In this document: positions 45,609-53,881 of the stretch, piece after piece
Layout of the letters: each line of letters begins with the position of its first letter
Position numbering within the stretch: the stretch's first letter is position 1
Program-made: the position numbers and the translations under genes
Source of the DNA: Pseudomonas sp. Tri1
GTDB lineage: Bacteria; Pseudomonadota; Gammaproteobacteria; Pseudomonadales; Pseudomonadaceae
Direction of reading: 5' to 3'
DNA length: 64,000 nucleotides
Assembly (NCBI RefSeq): GCF_017968885.1
Contig: NZ_CP072913.1
Span: 2,898,001 to 2,962,000 of the forward strand
The notes under the pieces: model-generated
Told to the model about the DNA's origin: nothing
Databases searched by the model: none
What the model saw: the letters and a program-made list of their open reading frames with translations, nothing else

Positions 45609-45648
45609 AATACTTAGGTTTAAGACCCGTATATCAACGGGTCACTTA
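45609..45648. promoter_or_regulatory. Degenerate CTAGG-type site overlapping a stem-loop after the kinase gene
   Basis: AATACTTAGGTTTA (45609-45622) matches the palindrome at 39786 in 11 of 14 positions. Next to it GACCCGT-ATATCA-ACGGGTC (45624-45643) forms a seven-pair stem that can extend into the flanking TTAAG/CTTAA. It could be an operator for the LRAT gene, a terminator for the kinase gene, or both. Confidence 0.4.
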
Positions 45649-45722
45649 AATCAGTCCCATGTACAAATGAAACCCTGCAACCCCGGCGATACAGTCTCTT
45701 CAAGGGTTGCGGAGTTTCTCTC

Positions 45723-46331
45723 ATGAATAATCTAACCGCCGTTGCAGTGGATAAATTTTCATCCCTGCGTTGCATTGCGCTTATTTGCCTGGCACTCATG
45801 ACCACGAGTGTCTTCTATCGCTTGAGCGCACCAATGCCCCAAAACCAGCGACCTGTTGAACCCCGTCACTGGGGCAAATTGCCGAAGGGCTTGCTGGATG
45901 TTTCATTGAAACTGGTCAACCTCGAGCAAGCCCCAGGCGGCGTGCCTGTAGGGGCGCACCTGGTCAGTCCACGCAGGTTCTACCTGCACCACGGCATCTA
46001 CCTCGGCGGCGCAGAAGTTGCGCACTATTCGGGGTTCAGCGGCGCTCTCAAGTCAGGTCCTATTGAAGTCACCGATCTCGAACACTTCGCCAACGGCAAG
46101 CCCGTGTGGATCGTTGATGGGCAATTTGAATATTGCGCCGAAGAAGTCGCCAATCGGGCGCGTTCCAGGTTGGGCGAAGAGCAATACAGAATCTTCTCCA
46201 ATAACTGCGAGCACTTTTGCAGTTGGTGCACCACCGGCGAAAGCTACAGCGCTCAAATCAACGCGTACTTGCATCGCCCGCGTTATCTTCTTGCGCTGAT
46301 TTCAGCCTTGGAACCCCAGCTTATTGCATAG
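45723..46331 (+). CDS. LRAT-domain (lecithin:retinol acyltransferase-like) membrane-anchored protein
   Basis: A 202-residue protein with one hydrophobic N-terminal segment (about residues 17-33) followed by an LRAT/NlpC-P60-type papain-like domain. The probable catalytic residues are H90 (YLHHGIYLGG), H101 (EVAHYSGF) and C162 (SNNCEHFCSWC), in the LRAT order His-His-Cys. Eukaryotic members are acyltransferases or phospholipases on membrane lipids; bacterial ones are largely uncharacterised. It lies between the sensor kinase gene and a FixJ-type regulator gene on the same strand. Confidence 0.82.
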   Translation: MNNLTAVAVDKFSSLRCIALICLALMTTSVFYRLSAPMPQNQRPVEPRHWGKLPKGLLDVSLKLVNLEQAPGGVPVGAHLVSPRRFYLHHGIYLGGAEVAHYSGFSGALKSGPIEVTDLEHFANGKPVWIVDGQFEYCAEEVANRARSRLGEEQYRIFSNNCEHFCSWCTTGESYSAQINAYLHRPRYLLALISALEPQLIA

Positions 46332-46424
46332 CGTGTGCTTGATCGGTCGGGTCGTTGCTTGCGCACTTTTCCAGCAAAAGCGCTGTGCTACACTTTTTTC
46401 GTCCATCCCCCAAGAGGATCGTGC

Positions 46425-47075
46425 ATGAACGGCAATCCCCCATCCAATGAGCCGGGCAGCAAGGATTCAATAGTGTTCGTGGTGGATGACGATGCCTCAA
46501 TGCGCGATGCATTAAGCAATCTTTTGCGCTCGGTCGGGATGCGCGTCGAGACGTTCGCGTCCACTGCGGACTTTCTTCGCCAACCCAAGACCGAAGGCGC
46601 CAGCTGCCTGGTGCTGGATGTACGACTCCAAGGTAGCAGTGGCCTGGACTTCCAACGTCAGCTGGCGGGGTCGAACTCCACCATCCCGATCATTTTCATC
46701 ACCGGCCATGGCGACATCGAAATGTCGGTCAAGGCCATGAAGGCCGGCGCCGTGGATTTCCTGGCCAAACCCTTCCGTGAACAGGACTTGTTGGACGCGG
46801 TGTCAGCGGCGCTTGAGGCTGACGTCAAGCGCCGGGCCGTCGAGCGTCAGCTTTCGGACCTGCATACCCGCTACGAAACACTGACGGTCCGTGAAAAAGA
46901 GGTGATGGCCCTCGCCGCCAAAGGCCTGATGAACAAGCAGATTGCCGGGCAGATGAACCTGAGCGAAATCACGGTGAAAATCCATCGCGCCCATGCGATG
47001 AAAAAAATGCACGCCAAATCCTTTGCTGACCTGGTTCGAATGGCTGAGTCATTAGGCGCCGGGCCAGGCCGCTGA
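46425..47075 (+). CDS. FixJ/TodT-type response regulator
   Basis: A 216-residue two-domain regulator. The receiver has VFVVDDDAS, the phosphoacceptor in LVLDVRLQGSSG, and the lysine in FLAKPF. The output is a LuxR/FixJ helix-turn-helix (LTVREKEVMALAAKGLMNKQ then NLSEITVKIHRAHAMKKM). AAGAGGATC before the ATG at 46425 fixes the start. It is the likely partner of the histidine kinase at 40117, with TodS/TodT as a known analogue. Inverted repeats with a CTAGG or CAAGG centre nearby are candidate targets. Confidence 0.92.
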   Translation: MNGNPPSNEPGSKDSIVFVVDDDASMRDALSNLLRSVGMRVETFASTADFLRQPKTEGASCLVLDVRLQGSSGLDFQRQLAGSNSTIPIIFITGHGDIEMSVKAMKAGAVDFLAKPFREQDLLDAVSAALEADVKRRAVERQLSDLHTRYETLTVREKEVMALAAKGLMNKQIAGQMNLSEITVKIHRAHAMKKMHAKSFADLVRMAESLGAGPGR

Positions 47076-47436
47076 GCAAAACGCCAGATCGGAATAACCG
47101 CTCATTTCCTCTGCAAAATACTTAACTGAGTAATCCTTAAAGCATTCATTTCGCCAATGACCGATTGGGTGCGCGCGTTTTTGGCCCAGGGCAGACGCAC
47201 CAAACTGGGCAAGAGGCCATGCCCGATCTGGCGAGATCAGGCACAGAGGCGGCGTGTACAGGTAACTAACTCGGCAGGGAAGGCGGGTAACGTGGCCCAA
47301 CTTTTCACCGCAGTGCGCAAGTTCGTGAGGGGTGGATCAAACATCTCGATGTGTCGCTTTCAGGAGGGGGCGAAAACCAGAAGCACCGACCGTTCCTCCG
47401 CGCGCCTCAAATGTCGACCATCAAGAGAACAAGAAA
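47076..47436. other. Intergenic region without recognised gene
   Basis: About 360 bases between the response regulator and the amino acid permease genes. Open frames here are short or continue into the permease in the wrong frame. I see no REP element, strong terminator or clear promoter; it presumably holds the permease promoter. Confidence 0.5.
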
Positions 47437-48837
47437 ATGACCAGCCCCAGTTTCAAGGATTCGAACGGCCATTTGGCACAGGGCTTCAAGCCTCGTCACG
47501 TCACCATGCTGTCCATTGCCGGGATTATTGGCGCAGGTCTATTCGTTGGCTCGGGCCATGCCATCGCAGCCGCTGGGCCGGCCGTCATGCTGGCCTATCT
47601 TTTCTCCGGCCTGTTGGTGGTGCTGGTCATGCGCATGCTGGGCGAGATGGCGGTTGCCAACCCGGACACCGGCTCATTTTCCACCTATGCCGACCAGGCC
47701 ATCGGCCGCTGGGCCGGTTTCACCATCGGTTGGCTCTACTGGTGGTTCTGGGTGCTGGTGATCCCCATCGAGGCGCTTGCCGCCGGTCATGTGCTGAACC
47801 AATGGTTTCCCGCCATCGATGCCTGGCTGTTCGCCTCGGTGTCGATCATTGCCTTGGCGGTGACGAATCTGTTCAGTGTGTCCAAGTATGGGGAGTTCGA
47901 ATTCTGGTTCGCGATGGCCAAGGTCGTGGCGATCATCGGTTTCATTTCCCTGGGGTTCGCCGTGTTGATGGGCTGGATTCCCGAGCGTGAGGCCAGTGGC
48001 CTGAGTCGATTGATGGAGGCGCATGGCGGGTTTGCTCCCAATGGCCTGTCGGCGGTGGTGGGGGCCTTCATCACCATCATGTTCAGCTTCATCGGCACGG
48101 AGGCGGTGACCATTGCCGCGGCCGAATCCAGCAACCCCGCACAGAACATCGCCAAGGCTACGCGCTCGGTGATCTGGCGCATCGGCGTGTTCTACCTGCT
48201 GTCGATCTTCGTGGTCATTTCAGTGGTGCCCTGGAACGATCCGCTGCTGGCTTCAGTGGGTTCCTATCAGCGGGCCCTGGAGCTGATGAACATCCCCCAC
48301 GCCAAATTCATGGTGGATGTGGTGGTGTTGATCGCCGTGGCCAGTTGCATGAACTCCTCGATCTATATTGCCTCGCGCATGTTGTACTCGCTGGGCCGAC
48401 GTGGCGATGCACCGAAGGCGGTGGAAGTGACTTCGTCGGTCGGCGTGCCAAGGGCCGCAGTGGTCGCCAGTACCGTGCTGGGATTGGGTGTCACGTTATT
48501 CAGCTTCTTCATGCCTGCGGGATTGTTCCAGTTCCTGCTCGCCAGTTCCGGCGCCATCGCCTTGCTGGTGTATCTGGTGATTGCGGTATCCCAGTTGCGC
48601 ATGCGGCGGATGCTCGCGCGCCAGAATGTGGAGCTGCCCTTGCGCATGTGGTTGTTTCCCTGGCTCACCTGGCTGGTCATTGTATTCATCTCGGCAGCCC
48701 TGGCCGTCATGATGGTGACGCCTGAGCACCGCAGCGAGGTGAGTACCACCCTCGGCCTGGCCCTGGTCATTTCCTTGATCGGACTGGTGACGTCGCGCCA
48801 TTCGCCTCAGCCGCAGAGGGCTGCTTCCCTCGGTTGA
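47437..48837 (+). CDS. Amino acid permease, GABA permease-like (AAT/APC family)
   Basis: A 466-residue transporter with about 12 membrane segments. SIAGIIGAGLFVGSGHAI near the N-terminus, MLGEMAVANPDTGSFSTYAD and ESSNPAQNIAKATRSVIWRI are AAT-family landmarks most like GabP. It would import GABA or a related amino acid with protons. The start at 47437 follows AAGAGAAC; an upstream in-frame stretch of 35 codons lacks family similarity. No gabD or gabT gene is adjacent, so the substrate is uncertain. Confidence 0.85.
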   Translation: MTSPSFKDSNGHLAQGFKPRHVTMLSIAGIIGAGLFVGSGHAIAAAGPAVMLAYLFSGLLVVLVMRMLGEMAVANPDTGSFSTYADQAIGRWAGFTIGWLYWWFWVLVIPIEALAAGHVLNQWFPAIDAWLFASVSIIALAVTNLFSVSKYGEFEFWFAMAKVVAIIGFISLGFAVLMGWIPEREASGLSRLMEAHGGFAPNGLSAVVGAFITIMFSFIGTEAVTIAAAESSNPAQNIAKATRSVIWRIGVFYLLSIFVVISVVPWNDPLLASVGSYQRALELMNIPHAKFMVDVVVLIAVASCMNSSIYIASRMLYSLGRRGDAPKAVEVTSSVGVPRAAVVASTVLGLGVTLFSFFMPAGLFQFLLASSGAIALLVYLVIAVSQLRMRRMLARQNVELPLRMWLFPWLTWLVIVFISAALAVMMVTPEHRSEVSTTLGLALVISLIGLVTSRHSPQPQRAASLG

Positions 48838-49145
48838 ACCGTTTCGTTTTGCCCGGTTGGCGTCACGTTACTGGCGCCAACAAACCCGCCTAAAAAGCCC
48901 GTTGCAGACGCAAAAGCCGTCGTCTTCAAGCGCGGCACTTCCGCCTGTCACCCACTTGCACGCCAAGCCCCGCGAACCGGCACTAACCCGCCGTTGCGTT
49001 GTCAGTAATTGGCGCTTGTAGGGACGAGGATCGCCCCTGTCAGCGGCACGTCAGCTAAATTGAGTTTTTCTCGAGCACCTTCGGGAAAAAGCCTTGCGAT
49101 GGATTGCGTCCTGGACCGACTATTTCTCTTGCAGGCTGATTTCCT
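48838..49145. other. Intergenic region upstream of the type I secretion operon
   Basis: About 308 bases without a gene. It holds a seven-pair stem GTTGGCG...CGCCAAC (48857-48882, 12-base loop) shortly after the permease stop, a possible terminator without a T tract. The rest presumably contains the secretion-operon promoter, but no motif could be assigned. Confidence 0.45.
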
Positions 49146-50867
49146 ATGGGTTTTCTACTCGATCCACGCCATGACATTGATGCGGCTCTGCTCAGCTATC
49201 GTCGGGTGTTCGGTTCGCTGGCGCTGTTCAGTGGCGTGATCAACCTGCTGGTGTTGGTGCCCTCGCTCTACATGATGCAGGTTTACGATCGGGTACTGAC
49301 CAGCCGCAACGAAACCACCTTGTTCATGCTTACCTTGATCGCCCTGGGCCTGTTCATGTTCAGCGCCCTGATCGAGTGGGTGCGCGGCCAGGTGATGATT
49401 CGCATGAGCGCGGGGCTGGACGATGCCTTGGGCGAGCGGATTTTCGACGCCGCTTTCGCCCGCAGCCTGCGTGAGCACAACGCCAACCCCGCGCAGGTGC
49501 TCAGCGACCTGGCGACGCTGCGGCAGTTGATCACCGGGCAGGGCTTGATCGCCTTGCTCGACGCGCCGTGGTTGCCGATCTTCTTGCTGGTGGCGTTCAT
49601 CTTTCATCCGTGGTTCGGGGTGCTGACCCTGGTGCTCGCCTTGGTGCTGATCGGCCTGGCGCTGTGGGGCGAGCTGGCGACCCGGGCGCGCCTGGGGGAG
49701 GCCAATCGACTGGGCGTGCAGTCGTCGATCTATGTGAACAGCACGCTGCACAATGCCGAGGTCATCCAGGCGCTGGGCATGCTCGGGCCGTTGCGCCAGC
49801 GCTGGAGCTTGCTGCAACAACGCATCATTGCCGCCCAGGCCCACGCCAGCGACCGCAGTGCCCGTATCACCTCGACGACCCGTTTCGTGCGCATCTCCGG
49901 GCAGTCGCTGGCCCTGGGGCTTGGGGCGTTGCTGGTGCTCGAAGGCCAGCTGTCAGCGGGCATGATGATTGCGATGTCGCTGCTGCTGGGGCGGGCCTTG
50001 GCACCGGTGGAAATCGCCATCGGTTCGTGGAAACAGTTCAACTCCGGGCGCCAGAGCTACCAGCGCCTGAGCCAACTACTGACCCAGCATCCGCGTGATC
50101 GCCTGCGCATGCCCTTGCCCCCGCCCAGCGGCGCGGTGCGCCTGGAGCAGGTGTATGTCGGCCCGCCCGGGGCCACACAGCCGATCCTGCGGGGGATCAA
50201 TTTCAGCCTGGCCAAAGGTGATGTGCTGGCTATTGTCGGCGCCAGCGCCAGTGGTAAATCGACCCTGGCCAGGGCATTGGTCGGGGTATGGCCGGCCATG
50301 GGCGGATCGGTGCGGCTGGACGATGCCGAGATCAGCCAATGGTCCCATGACGCCTTGGGCCCACACCTGGGCTATCTGCCACAGGACATCGAGCTGTTCG
50401 ACGGCAGCGTGGCCGACAACATTGCCCGTTTCGGCGAGCAGGATGCCGACAAAATCATCGCCGCCAGTCGTCACGCCGGTATCCACGAGATGATCCTGAG
50501 GTTTCCCAAGGGTTACGACACGCCGTTGGGGCCCGGCGGGCTTGGTTTGTCCGGTGGCCAGAAACAACGCCTCGGGCTGGCCCGTGCGCTGTATGGCCAT
50601 CCGACGCTGATCGTGCTCGACGAGCCCAATTCCAATCTCGATGAAGCCGGTGAGTTGGCGTTGCTGCAGGCCATCAACGCCCTCAAGGCCGCTGGCAGTA
50701 CGGTGGTGCTGATTACTCACCGGCCGAATGTGCTGGCGGTGGTCGATCACATCCTGGTGCTCAAGGACGGCACCCAACACGCATTCGGCCCACGGGACCG
50801 GGTGCTCAAGGCTTTGATGCCAGCGCCCAGGCCGACCGCGGTAAGGGAGGCTGGCGGCGATGCGTGA
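49146..50867 (+). CDS. Type I secretion ABC transporter (AprD/PrtD/EexD-like)
   Basis: A 573-residue exporter half-transporter. An N-terminal membrane domain (six segments, about residues 20-300) precedes an ATPase with Walker A GASASGKSTLARAL, signature LSGGQKQRLGLARAL and Walker B LIVLDEPNSNLD. There is no N-terminal peptidase domain, as in PrtD-type exporters of RTX proteins. It is coupled to the next gene by an eight-base overlap. The RTX epimerase encoded opposite at 53882-59497 is its probable cargo. Confidence 0.93.
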   Translation: MGFLLDPRHDIDAALLSYRRVFGSLALFSGVINLLVLVPSLYMMQVYDRVLTSRNETTLFMLTLIALGLFMFSALIEWVRGQVMIRMSAGLDDALGERIFDAAFARSLREHNANPAQVLSDLATLRQLITGQGLIALLDAPWLPIFLLVAFIFHPWFGVLTLVLALVLIGLALWGELATRARLGEANRLGVQSSIYVNSTLHNAEVIQALGMLGPLRQRWSLLQQRIIAAQAHASDRSARITSTTRFVRISGQSLALGLGALLVLEGQLSAGMMIAMSLLLGRALAPVEIAIGSWKQFNSGRQSYQRLSQLLTQHPRDRLRMPLPPPSGAVRLEQVYVGPPGATQPILRGINFSLAKGDVLAIVGASASGKSTLARALVGVWPAMGGSVRLDDAEISQWSHDALGPHLGYLPQDIELFDGSVADNIARFGEQDADKIIAASRHAGIHEMILRFPKGYDTPLGPGGLGLSGGQKQRLGLARALYGHPTLIVLDEPNSNLDEAGELALLQAINALKAAGSTVVLITHRPNVLAVVDHILVLKDGTQHAFGPRDRVLKALMPAPRPTAVREAGGDA

Positions 50868-52230
50868 TCTGACTCCAGGTACACAAGCGTACAGCGAGCA
50901 GGGGCTGAGCGTACTCGGTGCCCATACGCTGCCCACCGCCAGCACCGACGCTGGCGGTGCCGCCCGCTATGGCGTGGTTTTCCTGGTCCTGGCGCTGGGC
51001 GGGGCGCTGCTCTGGGCCTGCCTGGCGCCGCTCGACCAGGGTGTCGTCGGCAGCGGCACCGTGGTGGTGGCGGGTGAGCGCAAGGCGGTGCAGTCATTGG
51101 TCGGCGGAGTGGTGGAAAAGCTGCTGGTCAGCGATGGCGATCGTGTCGCCCAGGGGCAGTTGCTGGTGCAGCTCAATACCGTGCAGGCGCAGTCGCAGCT
51201 GGACGTGACCTTGGGCAAGTTGCTCAACGACCGCAGCGTCGAGGCGCGGTTGATTGCCGAGCGCCTGGGCAGTGCCGAGATCCAGTGGCCGGCCGAGCTG
51301 CTGGCGCACGCCGACGAGCCGCGGGTCAAGGCGGCCATGGCCTTGCAGAGCCAGTTGTTCCTGACCCGCCGTGCGGAGCTGGGCAGCCGCTTGCAGATCA
51401 TCGAGCACGAAGCTGTGGCGTTGCAGCAGCAGTTGCTTGGCTATGAAGGCGTCAAGCGTAACTACGACGCGCAGATGCGCTTCCAGCAACAGGAGCTTGA
51501 GGGGCTGCGTGATCTGGCCCGTGAAGGCTACGTTCCGCGCAACAAGCTGTTCGAAGCCGAGCGCAATGCGGCTCAATTGGCGGGGCAGATCGCTTCCGGC
51601 GTGGGCGATATCGGCAGGACTCGCCAGGCGATCAACGAAAGCCGGCTCAAGGCCTTGCAGGCGCAGCAGGAGTTCCGCCGCGACGCCGAAACCCAACTCA
51701 GCGAAGTGTCTGCCGAAGCGGCCGGCTATGCCGATCAGATTCGAGCGCTGCAGTTCGAAGTCGACAACGGGGCGATCCGTGCGCCTGTGGCCGGGCAGGT
51801 CATGGACGTGAGCATTCATACCGTGGGCGGTGTCGCGCAGGCCGGACAAACCCTGATGCAGGTGGTGCCGCTGGACGCGCCGATGGCGATCACCGCGCGT
51901 TTCGAGCCGCTGATGGCCAACAAATTGCGCCCGGGCTTGCCGGTGCATGTGCATTTCACCGCGCTGCAACGGGTGGATACACCGACCGTCATCGGCACGG
52001 TGACCACGGTGTCGGCGGACCAGTTGATCAATGAGCAGACACACCAGCCGTATTTCTCGGCCAAGGTCGAGATTCCCGCCGACACCGTCGCTTCGTTGCA
52101 GAGCGCCGGGCTGTTGGTGCGCCCCGGCATGCTCGCCGATGTCACGGTGGTGACGGGCGAACGGACCTTGATGAATTACCTGATGAAACCCCTGCGCGAA
52201 CGCTTGCTTGCGGCCTTCAAAGAGGAATGA
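50860..52230 (+). CDS. Type I secretion membrane fusion protein (AprE/PrtE-like)
   Basis: A 456-residue HlyD-family adaptor. A single membrane segment (about residues 43-60, VFLVLALGGALLWACLAPL) is followed by a lipoyl half (GTVVVAGERKAVQSLVGGVV), a long coiled-coil (about 110-300) and the C-terminal beta domain (NGAIRAPVAGQVMDVSIHTV). It links the ABC exporter to the outer-membrane channel. It overlaps both neighbours in the operon. Confidence 0.93.
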   Translation: MRDLTPGTQAYSEQGLSVLGAHTLPTASTDAGGAARYGVVFLVLALGGALLWACLAPLDQGVVGSGTVVVAGERKAVQSLVGGVVEKLLVSDGDRVAQGQLLVQLNTVQAQSQLDVTLGKLLNDRSVEARLIAERLGSAEIQWPAELLAHADEPRVKAAMALQSQLFLTRRAELGSRLQIIEHEAVALQQQLLGYEGVKRNYDAQMRFQQQELEGLRDLAREGYVPRNKLFEAERNAAQLAGQIASGVGDIGRTRQAINESRLKALQAQQEFRRDAETQLSEVSAEAAGYADQIRALQFEVDNGAIRAPVAGQVMDVSIHTVGGVAQAGQTLMQVVPLDAPMAITARFEPLMANKLRPGLPVHVHFTALQRVDTPTVIGTVTTVSADQLINEQTHQPYFSAKVEIPADTVASLQSAGLLVRPGMLADVTVVTGERTLMNYLMKPLRERLLAAFKEE

Positions 52231-52232
52231 GC

Positions 52233-53582
52233 ATGACCGACCGTTGCCGCTACCGCTCTCGTGTATTGCTAAGCCTGTATACCAGTTGGGCGGCGATCAA
52301 TCCTGTGTGGGCTGGCGAAGGAGGTCTGAGCCTGACCGCCGCCTACGATGCCTCACGCCTCAACGATCCAACCGTGCAATCGGCCGCCCATGCCTTCGAG
52401 GCTTCGCGGCATGAAGAAGACATCGGTCGCGGTGGTCTCTACCCGCAAGTGTCGTTGTCCTCGCGCTATGGCTATGGCGGGCGTACCGACGGCGGTGACG
52501 ACAGCGGCTACGTCAACAGTAACGATTACCAGGCCAACAACGTCACCCTGGCGGCGCAGCAACCGCTGTACGACAAGGGGCGTTGGGCGGCGTATCAAGA
52601 GGGCAAGGCCAGGGGGCAATTGGGCAGCCAGCTATTCGACGTCGCCGGCCAGACCCTGTTCGACCGGGTCGCCAAGGGTTATTTCGATGTCGCCCGGGCT
52701 GAGAACGAGATCAAGCTGATCGCCCAGCAGAAAACGGTCATCAATGGGTTGGTCACCCAGAGCAAAAAGCTCTATCAGGGTGGCCAGGGGGCGATCACCG
52801 ATATCGATGAAGCCCAGGCCCGGCTCGATCTGGTGGAGGCCCAGGAGACCGAAGCCCAGGCCCGCCGAGTGGCGGCGTTGCGGGCACTGTCCGGTCGTGC
52901 CAGCGTGCCCATCGATGATATCCAGCCGATGCGCGAAGAGATTGCCGCCGGTAGCCCGATCCCGCCGGAGCAGGATTTGGCTTACTGGACGGCGATTGCC
53001 CGTGAGGCCAGCCCCGACCTGGCCGCGCGGCTGGCGGCGGTGAAAGTCGCCGAGGCCCAGGCTGACAGTCAGCGTGCCGGGCATTACCCGACCTTGTCGC
53101 TGACCACGCAACTGACCCGTCGGGAAACCCGCCAGTACCAAGAACTCGACCCGCGTCAGGACACCTACTACGTAGGCGTGCAACTGGATATTCCGTTGTA
53201 TCGTGGCGGCGCGGTACGCGCCTCCGTGGCCAAGGCCGAAGCGCAATTGGCCGGCGCCCAGTCCGACTATGACGTGCAGCGGCAACAATTGGCCGAGGAT
53301 ATCGAAACCGATTATCTGGGTGTGGTGGCCGGGTTCGCCAAGAGCAAGGCGATGCAGCGCGCGGTGGAGTCCAATCAGCGGGCACTGACCTCCACGGAAA
53401 AAGGCTTCCAGGGTGGCGTGCGCTCCACGGTGGACATTCTCGATGCACAGCAACGGCTATTCCAGGCCCGTCGGGATCTGCTCAACACCAAACTCGACAT
53501 GCTGCAAAGCTATGTCAGCCTGCACACCCACACGGGCCAGATGAACCGCGCGGTCCTGGAGCAGGTGCAAAGTCTGTTTTGA
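52233..53582 (+). CDS. Type I secretion outer-membrane protein (TolC/AprF-like)
   Basis: A TolC-family protein of about 449 residues with an N-terminal signal peptide (ending near INPVWAGEGG) and two outer-membrane efflux repeats, including GGVRSTVDILDAQQRLFQARRD near the end. It completes the type I secretion operon. GAGG seven bases before the ATG at 52233 favours this start over an ATG two codons earlier that overlaps the upstream stop. Confidence 0.92.
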   Translation: MTDRCRYRSRVLLSLYTSWAAINPVWAGEGGLSLTAAYDASRLNDPTVQSAAHAFEASRHEEDIGRGGLYPQVSLSSRYGYGGRTDGGDDSGYVNSNDYQANNVTLAAQQPLYDKGRWAAYQEGKARGQLGSQLFDVAGQTLFDRVAKGYFDVARAENEIKLIAQQKTVINGLVTQSKKLYQGGQGAITDIDEAQARLDLVEAQETEAQARRVAALRALSGRASVPIDDIQPMREEIAAGSPIPPEQDLAYWTAIAREASPDLAARLAAVKVAEAQADSQRAGHYPTLSLTTQLTRRETRQYQELDPRQDTYYVGVQLDIPLYRGGAVRASVAKAEAQLAGAQSDYDVQRQQLAEDIETDYLGVVAGFAKSKAMQRAVESNQRALTSTEKGFQGGVRSTVDILDAQQRLFQARRDLLNTKLDMLQSYVSLHTHTGQMNRAVLEQVQSLF

Positions 53583-53589
53583 ATAGCCC

Positions 53590-53881
53590 AAATCCCTGGA
53601 TCCTTGTGGGCAGGGAATAAATCTCCTCGCCACATTGGTTCTCTGGTGAACCTCGATTTTTCAGGCTCAGCCAATCCCCTGTGGGAGCGAGCCTGCTCGC
53701 GATAGCGGTGGGTCGCTGCGCATCGATGTTGAATGTGCCGTCGCCATCGCGAGCAAGCTCCCCTCAGAAGATCTGTGCCAAACACAGGCTTTGTGTCCAC
53801 TAAAGACCCATTGTGGGAGCGAGCCTGCTCGCGATAGCGGTGGGTCGATCAGCATCCATGCTGAAGACTCACCCCATCAGA
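53590..53881. repeat. REP-element cluster between the secretion operon and the epimerase gene
   Basis: Three clear REP copies fill this convergent gap: GTGGGAGCGAGCCTGCTCGC near 53683-53702, an inverted copy GCGAGCAAGCTCCC near 53749-53762, and a third forward copy near 53814-53833. A CTCGCCACA fragment lies near 53625. They may terminate transcription from both sides. No gene was seen. Confidence 0.8.

Noticed and set aside
47157..47990. A 277-codon plus-strand frame upstream of and into the permease gene
   Set aside because: It is out of frame with the permease, Arg-rich and low in membrane segments, typical of a shadow frame.
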